11,355 bases of DNA from SIG480 sp045649265 (GTDB lineage Bacteria > Bacillota > Clostridia > Oscillospirales > JAAYXM01), in contig JAZRPO010000051.1 of assembly GCA_045649265.1 (NCBI GenBank), positions 1-11,355 on the forward strand. Reading direction: 5' to 3'. The notes under the pieces are model-generated. The model was not told where the DNA came from, did not search any database, and saw only the letters and a program-made list of their open reading frames with translations. A program made the position numbers and the translations under genes. Below, one piece after another: positions 1 to 6,399 of this stretch (the first letter of the stretch is position 1; each line of letters begins with the position of its first letter).

Positions 1-107
1 CTTTCAACATAGAGTTTTTCCACTTTCTGCTGAAGCTTTTTGAGCTCTTCGATTACGTCGGTTACTCCGTTAAAGAGCTCGAAATACATTTTTTCGTAGT
101 CAGGCAT
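1..107 (-). CDS. Small hypothetical protein, N-terminal part only (runs off the left edge)
   Basis: An ATG at 105-107 opens 35 sense codons to the window edge; the protein begins MPDYEKMYFELFNGVTDVIE. The rest is rich in Glu, Lys, Gln and Leu with hydrophobic spacing, which suggests a short coiled coil or helical hairpin. There is no signal peptide or membrane segment, so it is probably cytosolic. A purine-rich AGAGAGGT stretch about 8 bases upstream is an acceptable ribosome binding site. I do not recognise a named family; it has the look of small conserved hypothetical proteins in Clostridia, but that is an impression. The upstream 66 bases, back to the terminator at 174-204, hold no convincing promoter, so the gene may depend on read-through from the structured RNA. 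The C-terminus and full length are unknown. Confidence 0.6.
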   Translation of the reverse strand, partial: MPDYEKMYFELFNGVTDVIEELKKLQQKVEKLYVE

Positions 108-173
108 CTTTTTCTACCTCTCTTTCTTTGAAAAATGCATCCCCACAACTTTTCACCCGCGCTTTTTAAAAAT

Positions 174-204
174 AAAAAAAGCGCACCAACCGAAGTCAAT
201 GCGC
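174..204 (-). terminator. Intrinsic terminator of the structured RNA
   Basis: A 10-bp stem (181-190 with 195-204, including three G-U pairs) is capped by a UUCG tetraloop. On the minus strand it is followed at once by seven U residues (174-180). It ends the RNA about 67 bases before the start codon of the left-edge ORF. Confidence 0.85.
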
Positions 205-334
205 CGAAAAACGCAGAGCTCCAATTGTCGCCAAACAACCTATCCTGGGAAACACACAGGCATAGCAGAGCTTGGGTTTTTACCAAAGTAAAAACGCCCA
301 TGTGTTTCTAAAAAATTCTATTAGGTTGTTTGGC
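174..334 (-). ncRNA. Structured small RNA of unassigned class (6S-like rod, or cis-acting leader)
   Basis: The minus strand folds into a long rod. P1 is a perfect 13-bp stem (322-334 with 230-242). It is followed by an asymmetric internal loop (13 nt at 309-321 against 6 nt at 243-248), a continuous 13-bp P2 with two G-U pairs (296-308 with 249-261), and an 8-bp hairpin P3 stacked on it (288-295 with 276-283, loop UUUG). A 14-nt single strand (262-275) closes the apical region. A linker (205-229) leads into a UUCG-capped terminator. An extended -10 promoter at 341-349 places the start about at the first P1 base. A 5' end paired to the 3' part around a bubble recalls 6S RNA, but about 160 nt is short for 6S and I cannot match its conserved bases. 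SRP RNA, T-box and tmRNA signatures are absent. It could also be a leader for the small ORF ending upstream at 107. Confidence 0.6.
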
Positions 335-340
335 AAACAT

Positions 341-349
341 AGTATATCA
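341..349 (-). promoter_or_regulatory. Extended -10 promoter of the structured RNA
   Basis: On the minus strand TGATATACT reads as an extended -10 (TG-N-TATACT, hexamer at 341-346). The -35 region, around 364-370, is weak (TTCCAT-like), which fits an extended -10 promoter. Initiation 6-7 bases downstream would fall at about 334-335, the first base of the P1 stem. Confidence 0.6.
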
Positions 350-512
350 TATAGTGTCGGAAAATGGAAGAGGTTTTTTAAAAATATTTCCAAAAAATGG
401 CAAAGATTTTCAGGCTATAATAAATTCATATGCGGTACAAATTAGATCACAATATGTTTTTTGACCTCTCTGTCGGTTTCCTCAATATCAAATCCGGGCG
501 ACCCGAAAACAG

Positions 513-555
513 ACGAAAAATAAAAACTGCAAGGCAAAATTGCCTTGCAGTTTTT
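513..555 (-). terminator. rpsU terminator, bidirectional
   Basis: A perfect 16-bp inverted repeat (522-537 with 540-555) encloses only two bases, so the real loop is probably four or more nucleotides. On the minus strand it continues into a T-rich tail (TTTTTATTTTT). On the plus strand it is followed by TTTTTGTTTT. It lies a few bases after the rpsU stop codon and could stop transcription from either side. Confidence 0.9.
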
Positions 556-558
556 GTT

Positions 559-738
559 TTAATATCTCTTTTTCTTTGCGCGTGCGGCTTCGCTCTTCTT
601 GCGGCGCTTTACGCTCGGGCTTTCATAATGCTCACGCTTACGCAGCTCGGAGAGAACGCCTGATTTTGCGCAGGAACGTTTGAATCTTTTGAGAGCACTC
701 TCCAAAGACTCATTTTCCTTTATACGGATTTCTGACAT
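559..738 (-). CDS. rpsU: 30S ribosomal protein bS21
   Basis: This 59-residue basic protein is bS21, a late-assembling component of the 30S subunit that sits near the mRNA exit and the 16S rRNA 3' end and helps initiation. The sequence shows the family pattern: an N-terminal strand (MSEIRIKENESLESALKRFK), a central SGVLSELRKREHYE segment, and a C-terminal tail of Lys/Arg (KRRKKSEAARAKKKRY). Length is normal for the family. The ATG at 736-738 follows a strong GGAGGGAGGG purine tract; an in-frame ATG 30 bases upstream (768) lies before this ribosome binding site and would add ten residues foreign to bS21, so I rejected it. The gene has its own consensus promoter (789-817) and its own terminator (513-555). 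It follows leuS on the same strand without a visible leuS terminator. Its common clostridial partner, a GatB/YqeY-domain gene, is not next to it. Confidence 0.95.
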   Translation of the reverse strand: MSEIRIKENESLESALKRFKRSCAKSGVLSELRKREHYESPSVKRRKKSEAARAKKKRY

Positions 739-788
739 TGTTATCCCTCCCTCCGCGATCAGAACCAAAAATAAATATCAACGCTACT

Positions 789-817
789 ATTATAATAAAC
801 TTTTCTGTCGATGTCAA
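789..817 (-). promoter_or_regulatory. rpsU promoter, consensus sigma-A type
   Basis: On the minus strand TTGACA (812-817) and TATAAT (789-794) are separated by exactly 17 bases, a perfect match to the housekeeping consensus. The start should lie near 782, leaving about 44 bases of leader. An AT-only inverted repeat (822-829 with 831-838) sits just upstream of the -35 box, where an UP element would act. Confidence 0.85.
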
Positions 818-855
818 CAATAATAATTTTAAATTATTCGTTAACAGGAAAATTT

Positions 856-3258
856 TTACTTTATAATGAGGTTTACAAGCCTGTTTTTAACTACTATGCT
901 CTTCACTAGCTTTCCGCTTTGCAGAGCTTCAGAAACCTTCGGCTCACTTGATGCGAGCTTTATTACCTCATCATCGGAAAGGTCTGCCGGAATTGTTATC
1001 CTGCCTTTTATTTTTCCGCAAACCTGAACAGCAATCTCGACCTCGGAAGCGCGAGTTTTAGCTTCATCGTATTCAGGCCACTTTTCAAGCGCAATAAGTG
1101 TCTTTTCTCCATAGGTTTCCCAAAGCTCCTCTGCAATGTGCGGAGCAAACGGAGAAAGCAGGCGAAGCAACACCTTCATATCGCCGCGGGTAGCACCGTT
1201 TGTTGAAAAATCATTTATGAGCGCCATCATCGCAGCAATAGCTGTGTTAAACTTCATATTTTCAATGTCTTCGCCGACTTTTTTGATAGTCTTGTGGATT
1301 GCAGCTTCGTTCTTTTCGCTGAGCTTCTCAGATGCATCTGCTTTTTCGGCAAGTGTCCAGATACGGTCAAGGAAGCGCTTGCAGCCTCTTACTGCCTGGC
1401 TGTCCCACGAAGCAACCTTTTCAAAGTCACCGATATACATGATGTAAAGGCGCATCGTGTCCGCGCCATACTGGCTGATAATGTCGTTCGGGTTGATAAC
1501 GTTGCCACGTGATTTTGACATCTTCTCGCCGTTTTCGCCAAGAATCATACCATGGCTTGTGCGCTTTGCATAGGGCTCCTTTGTCGGAACAACACCGATG
1601 TCATAAAGGAATTTATGCCAGAATCTCGAATAGAGAAGGTGAAGCGTTGTATGCTCCATTCCTCCGTTGTACCAATCAACAGGTGTCCAGTAATCCAGCG
1701 CCTCCTTTGAAGCGAGGGCCGTGTCGCAATGCGGGTCCATATAACGCAGGAAGTACCAGCTTGACCCTGCCCACTGCGGCATTGTGTCCGTCTCGCGCTT
1801 TGCAGGAGCTCCGCACTTCGGGCAAGTTGTATTAACCCACTCAGTGATATTTGCAATCGGGCTCTCTCCGTTATCTGTCGGCTCATATGACTCAACATCC
1901 GGCAGAAGCAACGGGAGCTCATTTTCAGGAACCGGAACCCATCCGCAATGCGGGCATTCCACAAGGGGAATCGGCTCACCCCAGTATCTCTGGCGCGAGA
2001 AAACCCAGTCACGAAGCTTGTAGTTGGTCTTTGGAGTGCCTACACCCTTTTCCTCCAAAAACTCAATTATCTTCTTCTTTGCCTCGCTTACTTCAAGGCC
2101 GTTTAAGAACTCTGAATTCACGAGCTTTCCGGTTTCAACGTCAGTGAAGGCTTCGTTCTCAACATCGCCGCCTGCGACAACCTCAACTATGGGAAGATTA
2201 AATGCCTTTGCAAAATCCCAGTCGCGTGTGTCGTGTGCCGGGACCGCCATAATAGCACCTGTGCCGTAGGACATAAGAACATAGTCTGAAATAAATATCG
2301 GAATTTCTTTTCCGTTTACGGGGTTGATTGCCGAAACTCCGCAGAGCTTTGCTCCTGTCTTTTCCTTTACAAGCTCGGTGCGCTCAAAGTCGGATTTCTT
2401 TGCAGCCGTCTCAACATAGGCACGAACCTCGTCGTAATTTGAAATAATATCCTTCCACTTTTCCACATACGGATGCTCAGGTGAGATAACCATATATGTA
2501 GCACCGAAAAGTGTATCAGGGCGGGTTGTGTAAACCGTAAGAACATCTCCGGCGGTGGTCTTGAACTGAACCTCCGCACCCTCGCTCTTTCCTATCCAGT
2601 TTTTCTGCTGAATTTTAACGCGCTCAATAAAATCTACGTCGTCAAGGTCTTTTATAAGGCGCTCTGCATATTCCGTAATTTTGAGCATCCACTGGCTTTT
2701 TTCCTTGCGGACAACCTCACTGCTGCAACGCTCACAGACACCGTTTACAACCTCTTCATTTGCGAGAACGCACTTACAGGAGGTGCACCAGTTGACCGGC
2801 ATCTTGTTCTTATACGCAAGGCCCTTTTCAAAGAGCTTTAAGAATATCCACTGTGTCCATTTGAAATAGCTCGGGTCTGTAGTGTTTATCTCGCGGTCCC
2901 AATCAATGGAATATCCAAGCGATTGAAGCTGTGCCTTGAAAAATGCAATATTTTTCTCAGTAACCTCTTTGGGATGAATTTTGTGTTGAATTGCGTAGTT
3001 CTCCGTGGGAAGCCCGAAAGCATCCCAGCCCATGGGGAAAAGAACGTTATAACCATCCATACGGCGCTTTCTTGAAATTACATCAAGCGCAGTATACGGA
3101 CGGGCATGACCGACGTGAAGCCCGTTTCCTGACGGATACGGGAACTCTACGAGAGCGTAGAATTTCTCCTTGTCGCCTCCGTTTTCAGCATGAAAAGCCT
3201 TTTCATCAGCCCAACGCTTTTGCCACTTTTTTTCAATAGAAGAAAAATCGTATTTCAT
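856..3258 (-). CDS. leuS: Leucyl-tRNA synthetase
   Basis: LeuS charges tRNA-Leu with leucine in the cytosol using ATP. This is a full-length bacterial class Ia enzyme of 800 residues. Visible landmarks are PYPSGNGLHVGH with the HIGH-type motif HVGH at residues 48-51, and a Cys-rich insert (NWCTSCKCVLANEEVVNGVC) about residues 157-185. The CP1 editing domain carries TTRPDTLFGATY and GTGAIMAVPAHD. DWVFSRQRYWGEPIP and a second Cys pair follow. KMSKS is at 579-583, then the helical anticodon-binding domain and a C-terminal domain. I chose ATG 3256-3258 because AAAGGA lies 9 bases upstream; the upstream in-frame TTG (3265-3267) abuts that sequence with no spacer. It follows rsfS by 15 bases and is the last gene of the operon. 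No T-box leader is present, so regulation is probably through the operon promoter. Confidence 0.98.
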   Translation of the reverse strand: MKYDFSSIEKKWQKRWADEKAFHAENGGDKEKFYALVEFPYPSGNGLHVGHARPYTALDVISRKRRMDGYNVLFPMGWDAFGLPTENYAIQHKIHPKEVTEKNIAFFKAQLQSLGYSIDWDREINTTDPSYFKWTQWIFLKLFEKGLAYKNKMPVNWCTSCKCVLANEEVVNGVCERCSSEVVRKEKSQWMLKITEYAERLIKDLDDVDFIERVKIQQKNWIGKSEGAEVQFKTTAGDVLTVYTTRPDTLFGATYMVISPEHPYVEKWKDIISNYDEVRAYVETAAKKSDFERTELVKEKTGAKLCGVSAINPVNGKEIPIFISDYVLMSYGTGAIMAVPAHDTRDWDFAKAFNLPIVEVVAGGDVENEAFTDVETGKLVNSEFLNGLEVSEAKKKIIEFLEEKGVGTPKTNYKLRDWVFSRQRYWGEPIPLVECPHCGWVPVPENELPLLLPDVESYEPTDNGESPIANITEWVNTTCPKCGAPAKRETDTMPQWAGSSWYFLRYMDPHCDTALASKEALDYWTPVDWYNGGMEHTTLHLLYSRFWHKFLYDIGVVPTKEPYAKRTSHGMILGENGEKMSKSRGNVINPNDIISQYGADTMRLYIMYIGDFEKVASWDSQAVRGCKRFLDRIWTLAEKADASEKLSEKNEAAIHKTIKKVGEDIENMKFNTAIAAMMALINDFSTNGATRGDMKVLLRLLSPFAPHIAEELWETYGEKTLIALEKWPEYDEAKTRASEVEIAVQVCGKIKGRITIPADLSDDEVIKLASSEPKVSEALQSGKLVKSIVVKNRLVNLIIK

Positions 3259-3273
3259 TTCTGTCAATCCTTT

Positions 3274-3627
3274 CTATTCACTCAGCATCTCATCAACTGG
3301 AACGGATATTGCATCCGCCCATACGCGGTCAAGCTGATAAAACTGTCTTCCTTCTTCCGTGAAGATATGAACCACAACACTGCCGTAATCCATAAGCACC
3401 CATGCGCCGCTGTGACCCTCAATATGGTGTGGCTCTATTCCCTTTTCGGAGAGCTTCATATCTACTGCATCTCGCAGTGCCGAAACGTGGGTGTTTGACG
3501 TACCTGTACATATTACAAAGTACTCTGCAAGCGTTGTGATTTCTTCAATTCTCAAAACCTTTATGTCCCCTGCAATCTTATCATCAAGAGCACAGACTAT
3601 TGTTTTGGCAGTTTCTTTTATATCCAT
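3274..3627 (-). CDS. rsfS: Ribosomal silencing factor RsfS
   Basis: RsfS (Iojap/DUF143 family) binds uL14 on the 50S subunit and blocks joining to the 30S subunit, lowering translation in starvation or stationary phase. The 117-residue protein shows the family pattern: an N-terminal helix, AEYFVICTGTSNTHVSALRD (variant of the usual aDYFVI..G.S motif), an EGHSGAWVLMDYGSVVVHIF core and a C-terminal REFY-like segment (RQFYQLDRVWADA). The start at 3625-3627 is preferred: AGGAG at 3635-3639 is 7 bases upstream, whereas the ATG two codons earlier (3631-3633) is only one base from it. The AGGAG overlaps the stop codon of the LCP gene, suggesting coupling. leuS follows after 15 bases. The nadD-yqeK-LCP-rsfS order is a known conserved arrangement in Firmicutes, which supports the call. 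Confidence 0.95.
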   Translation of the reverse strand: MDIKETAKTIVCALDDKIAGDIKVLRIEEITTLAEYFVICTGTSNTHVSALRDAVDMKLSEKGIEPHHIEGHSGAWVLMDYGSVVVHIFTEEGRQFYQLDRVWADAISVPVDEMLSE

Positions 3628-3638
3628 TTTCATTCTCC

Positions 3639-4601
3639 TTATTCAACAAATAAATCAAGCTCAGTGATGGGCTCTTCGTACGGATTAAAGCTCTCGTTTA
3701 CAATTTCAAGAACCTCTTCCTCATTCGGGAAGTAATAGGACAGCCCTTCATAATACTTTGCATATCCCGGAAGTGTCATCATCTCAACATCTGTTTCGAG
3801 GTTCATTGTAAGAATTTGCTTTCCGAGCCATATTTCATTTCCGAGCGTGAGATCGGTTTCGACATTTTCATGCACAATCCCTGCAAGCTCGGGGATTTTT
3901 GTAAATGTCGCAGGAGTCAGCATCTTTTTTATAATCGCATCAATAAAGGTATGCTGCATTTTTATACGCCCGAGATCTCCCTCTGCATATGTCGCGCGGT
4001 ATCTCATAAAACCCATTGCATCGTATCCGTCAAGTGTTTGCAGGCCTTTTTTAATGTTGATTTTCAGATTCTGCGTGGGGTCATTATACACCATATCAAT
4101 CGGAACATCAACCTCAACTCCGCCTATTGAATCTATCATATCGACAAATCCATCAACCGAGATAAGCGCGTACTTATCCGGGCGGACGCCGCAAACAGAC
4201 TCAACCTCGTCACAAAGAGCCTCTATGCTTTCGTTGTTGCTTACATAAGATGCGTTGATTTTCTTGTTTGCGCGGCGTGTGTTCGTTATGGTGTCGCGCG
4301 GGATACTCATTATACTCATTTTTTTCAGCTCATTATCAAAAGCCGCAAGCATTATCGTGTCGGTGCTTCTGCTTACTTGGTCTTTTCCAACGAGCAGGAT
4401 TGTAAAGAAGTTTTCACGGCGGTCTCTTCCAAACGTGGAAACTGCCTCATCCCGGATTGCTATCCCGATGCGTTCATCAGAAACCTCCGGAGGACGAACG
4501 TTATTTATCACAACTGACGCAGCAATCATGATAATTGCTGCAATCACGAGGACTATCGAAATAATATACTTTGCTTTATCGCTTATCCTTTGTTTTCTCA
4601 T
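3639..4601 (-). CDS. LytR-CpsA-Psr (LCP) family cell-wall glycopolymer transferase
   Basis: LCP proteins transfer undecaprenyl-linked glycopolymers, such as wall teichoic acid or capsule, to peptidoglycan at the outer face of the membrane. This 320-residue protein has a short basic cytoplasmic tail, one membrane helix about residues 12-32, and an extracellular catalytic domain. Family residues are visible: ILLVGKD then R78 and D81 (RSTDT), IPRDT with R102 and D103, and FMRYRATYAEGDLGRIKMQ carrying the later Arg/Asp cluster that binds pyrophosphate. It ends with an acidic tail and lacks the long disordered C-terminus of some homologues. Its ATG directly abuts the yqeK stop (TAAATG), with AAAGGA roughly 10 bases upstream. 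The yqeK-LCP-rsfS order is common in Clostridia. The exact polymer cannot be told from sequence, so no symbol is given. Confidence 0.93.
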   Translation of the reverse strand: MRKQRISDKAKYIISIVLVIAAIIMIAASVVINNVRPPEVSDERIGIAIRDEAVSTFGRDRRENFFTILLVGKDQVSRSTDTIMLAAFDNELKKMSIMSIPRDTITNTRRANKKINASYVSNNESIEALCDEVESVCGVRPDKYALISVDGFVDMIDSIGGVEVDVPIDMVYNDPTQNLKINIKKGLQTLDGYDAMGFMRYRATYAEGDLGRIKMQHTFIDAIIKKMLTPATFTKIPELAGIVHENVETDLTLGNEIWLGKQILTMNLETDVEMMTLPGYAKYYEGLSYYFPNEEEVLEIVNESFNPYEEPITELDLFVE

Positions 4602-5174
4602 TTATAAAGAAGGTCCTTTCCTTGACTCTATTTCAAAGTTTCTTGCTTCTATAATATTTGCGTCTATCTCGCAGCCGTGCTTTAAAAGATATGAAAGTGT
4701 CGTATCAAATCCCGCTATAAGAGCATCGCCAAGGTTTTCAAAGGCGAGCCTGCGAAGCTCCGAAACCCCCTCAAATGAACGGCCTTTTTCAGTCAGATCC
4801 GCAAGCCAGATGATTTTTTCAAGCTTTGTCATATCTCTGTGTGCTGTGGTATGCCAGCGGATTGCTCCGCAAACCTCCTCACACTCGCCGAATTCCTGTT
4901 CTGCGATAAGCGCACCGGAAAACGCATGTATAATCTTCTCTGATTTCTGCATTCCGGTTAATATAATACCAAATTTGTCAAGCAATTTCAACTGCTCATG
5001 ATAAGGGGTTTCTTTTGCTATGTCGTGGAGATATCCTGCGCGTCTGGCAAGGCTTATGTCCGCGTCCCAGCGTTTTGCAAGCTGCTCTGCCATTTCAGCG
5101 CAGCCAAGTGAATGAAGAAATCGCTTTTCACTCATCCGTGCACGAACGCTTATAATGATTTCAGCTTCTGTCAA
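4602..5174 (-). CDS. yqeK: Bis(5'-nucleosyl)-tetraphosphatase (symmetrical), YqeK-type HD domain
   Basis: YqeK enzymes are HD-domain, iron-dependent hydrolases that split the alarmone Ap4A symmetrically into two ADP. The 190-residue protein shows the expected metal ligands: H21 (RFLHSLG), H50-D51 (LHDIAKE), H83 (IIHAFSG), H108 (RWHTTAH) and D126 (WLADLTEKGR). The longest frame starts at a TTG overlapping the nadD stop (5190-5192) but has no ribosome binding site; AAAGGCGG at 5182-5189 is 7 bases from a second TTG at 5172-5174, giving the family-typical start MTEAEIIISVRARMSEKRF. I therefore call the second TTG. The segment after D126 reads LTEKGR where many homologues have YIEPxR, a modest deviation outside the metal ligands. 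It sits between nadD and the LCP gene, its usual position. Confidence 0.93.
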   Translation of the reverse strand: MTEAEIIISVRARMSEKRFLHSLGCAEMAEQLAKRWDADISLARRAGYLHDIAKETPYHEQLKLLDKFGIILTGMQKSEKIIHAFSGALIAEQEFGECEEVCGAIRWHTTAHRDMTKLEKIIWLADLTEKGRSFEGVSELRRLAFENLGDALIAGFDTTLSYLLKHGCEIDANIIEARNFEIESRKGPSL

Positions 5175-5181
5175 AATTCTG

Positions 5182-5189
5182 CCGCCTTT
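5182..5189 (-). promoter_or_regulatory. Ribosome binding site deciding the yqeK start
   Basis: AAAGGCGG on the minus strand overlaps the last base of the nadD stop codon and lies 7 bases before the TTG at 5172-5174. The upstream TTG at 5190-5192 has no purine-rich site before it. Confidence 0.65.
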
Positions 5190-5788
5190 CAAAAGCCGTA
5201 AAGCTTATTCTTTTTAATGTATTCCATCACCGTTTCGGGAAGAAACCTTCTCACATCTCCCTCGGTGATAGCTTTTCTGAGTTTTGAAGATGATATTGGA
5301 ATGGCACTTTGGTCTATAATTTTGCAAAGCGCTCCATATTTTTGAATAAGTTTTTTTGCATGCTCATGGAGTTTTGGCGCATCGCTGTCTTTGCGCGGCA
5401 CTACCGCAAGAGACGCAAGCTTTAAAATCTGGTCGGGGCATCTCCAGTTTTCAATATCAAGAAACATATCTGTGCCTACGATGAGCCACAGCTCATCCTC
5501 GGGATAAGTTTTTTTGATTTCACGCAATGTATCTACCGTATAGCTTATTCCCTCGCGAAGAATTTCAACATCGCTCACCCGAGCTCCGATTTGGACAGCG
5601 CAAAGCCTTGTCATTTCAAGCCTTTGCTCTTTTGTTGCCGAGCCTTTCTCTATTTTCTTATGCGGAGGAAGCCCCGCCGGAATGAGAATGAGCTCAGAAA
5701 GACAAAGCGCATCACGCGCCGAAACTGCCGCGTTTATATGCCCTGTATGCGGAGGGTTGAACGTCCCTCCCATAATGCCTACTCGCAT
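5189..5788 (-). CDS. nadD: Nicotinate-nucleotide adenylyltransferase
   Basis: NadD joins nicotinate mononucleotide and ATP to give deamido-NAD and pyrophosphate, a required step of NAD synthesis in the cytosol. The 199-residue protein has the nucleotidyltransferase fold signature GGTFNPPHTGH at residues 7-17, the HxGH-type ATP-binding motif. LWLIVGTDMFLDIENWRCPD follows mid-protein, and ISSSKLR is at 165-171, the ISSTxxR-type phosphate-binding motif. Length is normal. The ATG at 5786-5788 starts one base after the rdgB stop, and AAGGAAG lies inside the end of rdgB, so the two are translationally linked. yqeK follows about 14 bases after its TGA stop. The nadD-yqeK pairing is one of the most conserved in Firmicutes. 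Confidence 0.97.
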   Translation of the reverse strand: MRVGIMGGTFNPPHTGHINAAVSARDALCLSELILIPAGLPPHKKIEKGSATKEQRLEMTRLCAVQIGARVSDVEILREGISYTVDTLREIKKTYPEDELWLIVGTDMFLDIENWRCPDQILKLASLAVVPRKDSDAPKLHEHAKKLIQKYGALCKIIDQSAIPISSSKLRKAITEGDVRRFLPETVMEYIKKNKLYGF

Positions 5789-5789
5789 T

Positions 5790-6383
5790 TTACAAAACTT
5801 CCTTCAGTTTTTTTGACATTATCTGTAATGAACGCGCACGGTGAGAAATTTCATTCTTTCGCTCTGCCGACATTTCAGCAGTTGTCATATTTTCACCCGG
5901 CACAAAGAAGACAGGGTCATACCCGAAGCCTCGTTCACCACGCGCCTGCCTTAAAATAACTCCCTCAATCTCGCCTCTTGCACAGATTTCTCTGCCATCG
6001 GGGAACACACACGTTATAACGGAAACAAACCTTGCGCTTCTCTTGCCGTCTTCTACATTCTCCATATTTTTAAGGAGATATTCGTATCTCTCCTTGTCAT
6101 CTGCGCATGCATCCCCGCCGTATCTTGCCGAATATACGCCGGGCTCGCCGCCGAGAGCATCAACTTCAAGCCCAGAATCGTCAGCAATCGCAGGCAGGCC
6201 TGATTTTTCCATTGCGGCAACGGCTTTGAGCCTTGAATTTTCTTCAAACGTTGTTCCTGTTTCTTCAACATCGGATTCGATGCCTGCTTCTGCAAGAGAA
6301 ACTGCCGAAATACCGAGTTGCGAAAGAATTTCAGAAAGCTCGCAAAGCTTTTTCTTATTATTTGTTGCAATAATAAACTTCAT
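5790..6383 (-). CDS. rdgB: XTP/dITP (non-canonical purine NTP) pyrophosphatase, RdgB/HAM1 family
   Basis: This enzyme hydrolyses ITP, dITP and XTP to the monophosphates, keeping deaminated purines out of DNA and RNA. The 197-residue protein begins MKFIIATNNKKK (substrate-binding TNN-K motif), then shows FEENSRLKA, ADDSGLEVDAL at 67-77 with the metal-binding acidic residues, PGVYSARYGG at 81-90, GFGYDPVF from 152 and SHRARSL from 180; all are family hallmarks. The open frame extends 24 codons further upstream into ftsY, but AGGGTG at 6390-6395 is spaced 6 bases from ATG 6381-6383, and homologues start at MK-I-ATNN. The ATG at 6387-6389 directly touches that site and is less likely. It lies 16 bases after ftsY and one base before nadD. 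Confidence 0.96.
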   Translation of the reverse strand: MKFIIATNNKKKLCELSEILSQLGISAVSLAEAGIESDVEETGTTFEENSRLKAVAAMEKSGLPAIADDSGLEVDALGGEPGVYSARYGGDACADDKERYEYLLKNMENVEDGKRSARFVSVITCVFPDGREICARGEIEGVILRQARGERGFGYDPVFFVPGENMTTAEMSAERKNEISHRARSLQIMSKKLKEVL

Positions 6384-6399
6384 ATCCATCACCCTGCTT

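Noticed and set aside
62..301. Minus-strand 79-codon frame over the structured RNA
   Set aside because: It crosses the RNA helices and terminator and overlaps the better-supported left-edge ORF in another frame; it has no Shine-Dalgarno sequence.
174..334. Assignment of the structured RNA as SRP RNA, T-box, tmRNA or RNase P RNA
   Set aside because: I find no GGAA/AGCAG SRP core, no AGGGUGG-type T-box bulge, no tRNA-like domain with tag ORF, and no RNase P conserved segment.
335..512. Possible gene between the RNA promoter and the rpsU terminator
   Set aside because: The stretch is AT-rich, with no supported reading frame or hairpin on either strand. Apart from the weak upstream promoter region of the RNA I see nothing in it.
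430..663. Plus-strand frame of 77 codons
   Set aside because: It runs through the rpsU terminator hairpin and antisense to rpsU. The TATAAT at 416-421 has no usable -35 box, and there is no ribosome binding site.
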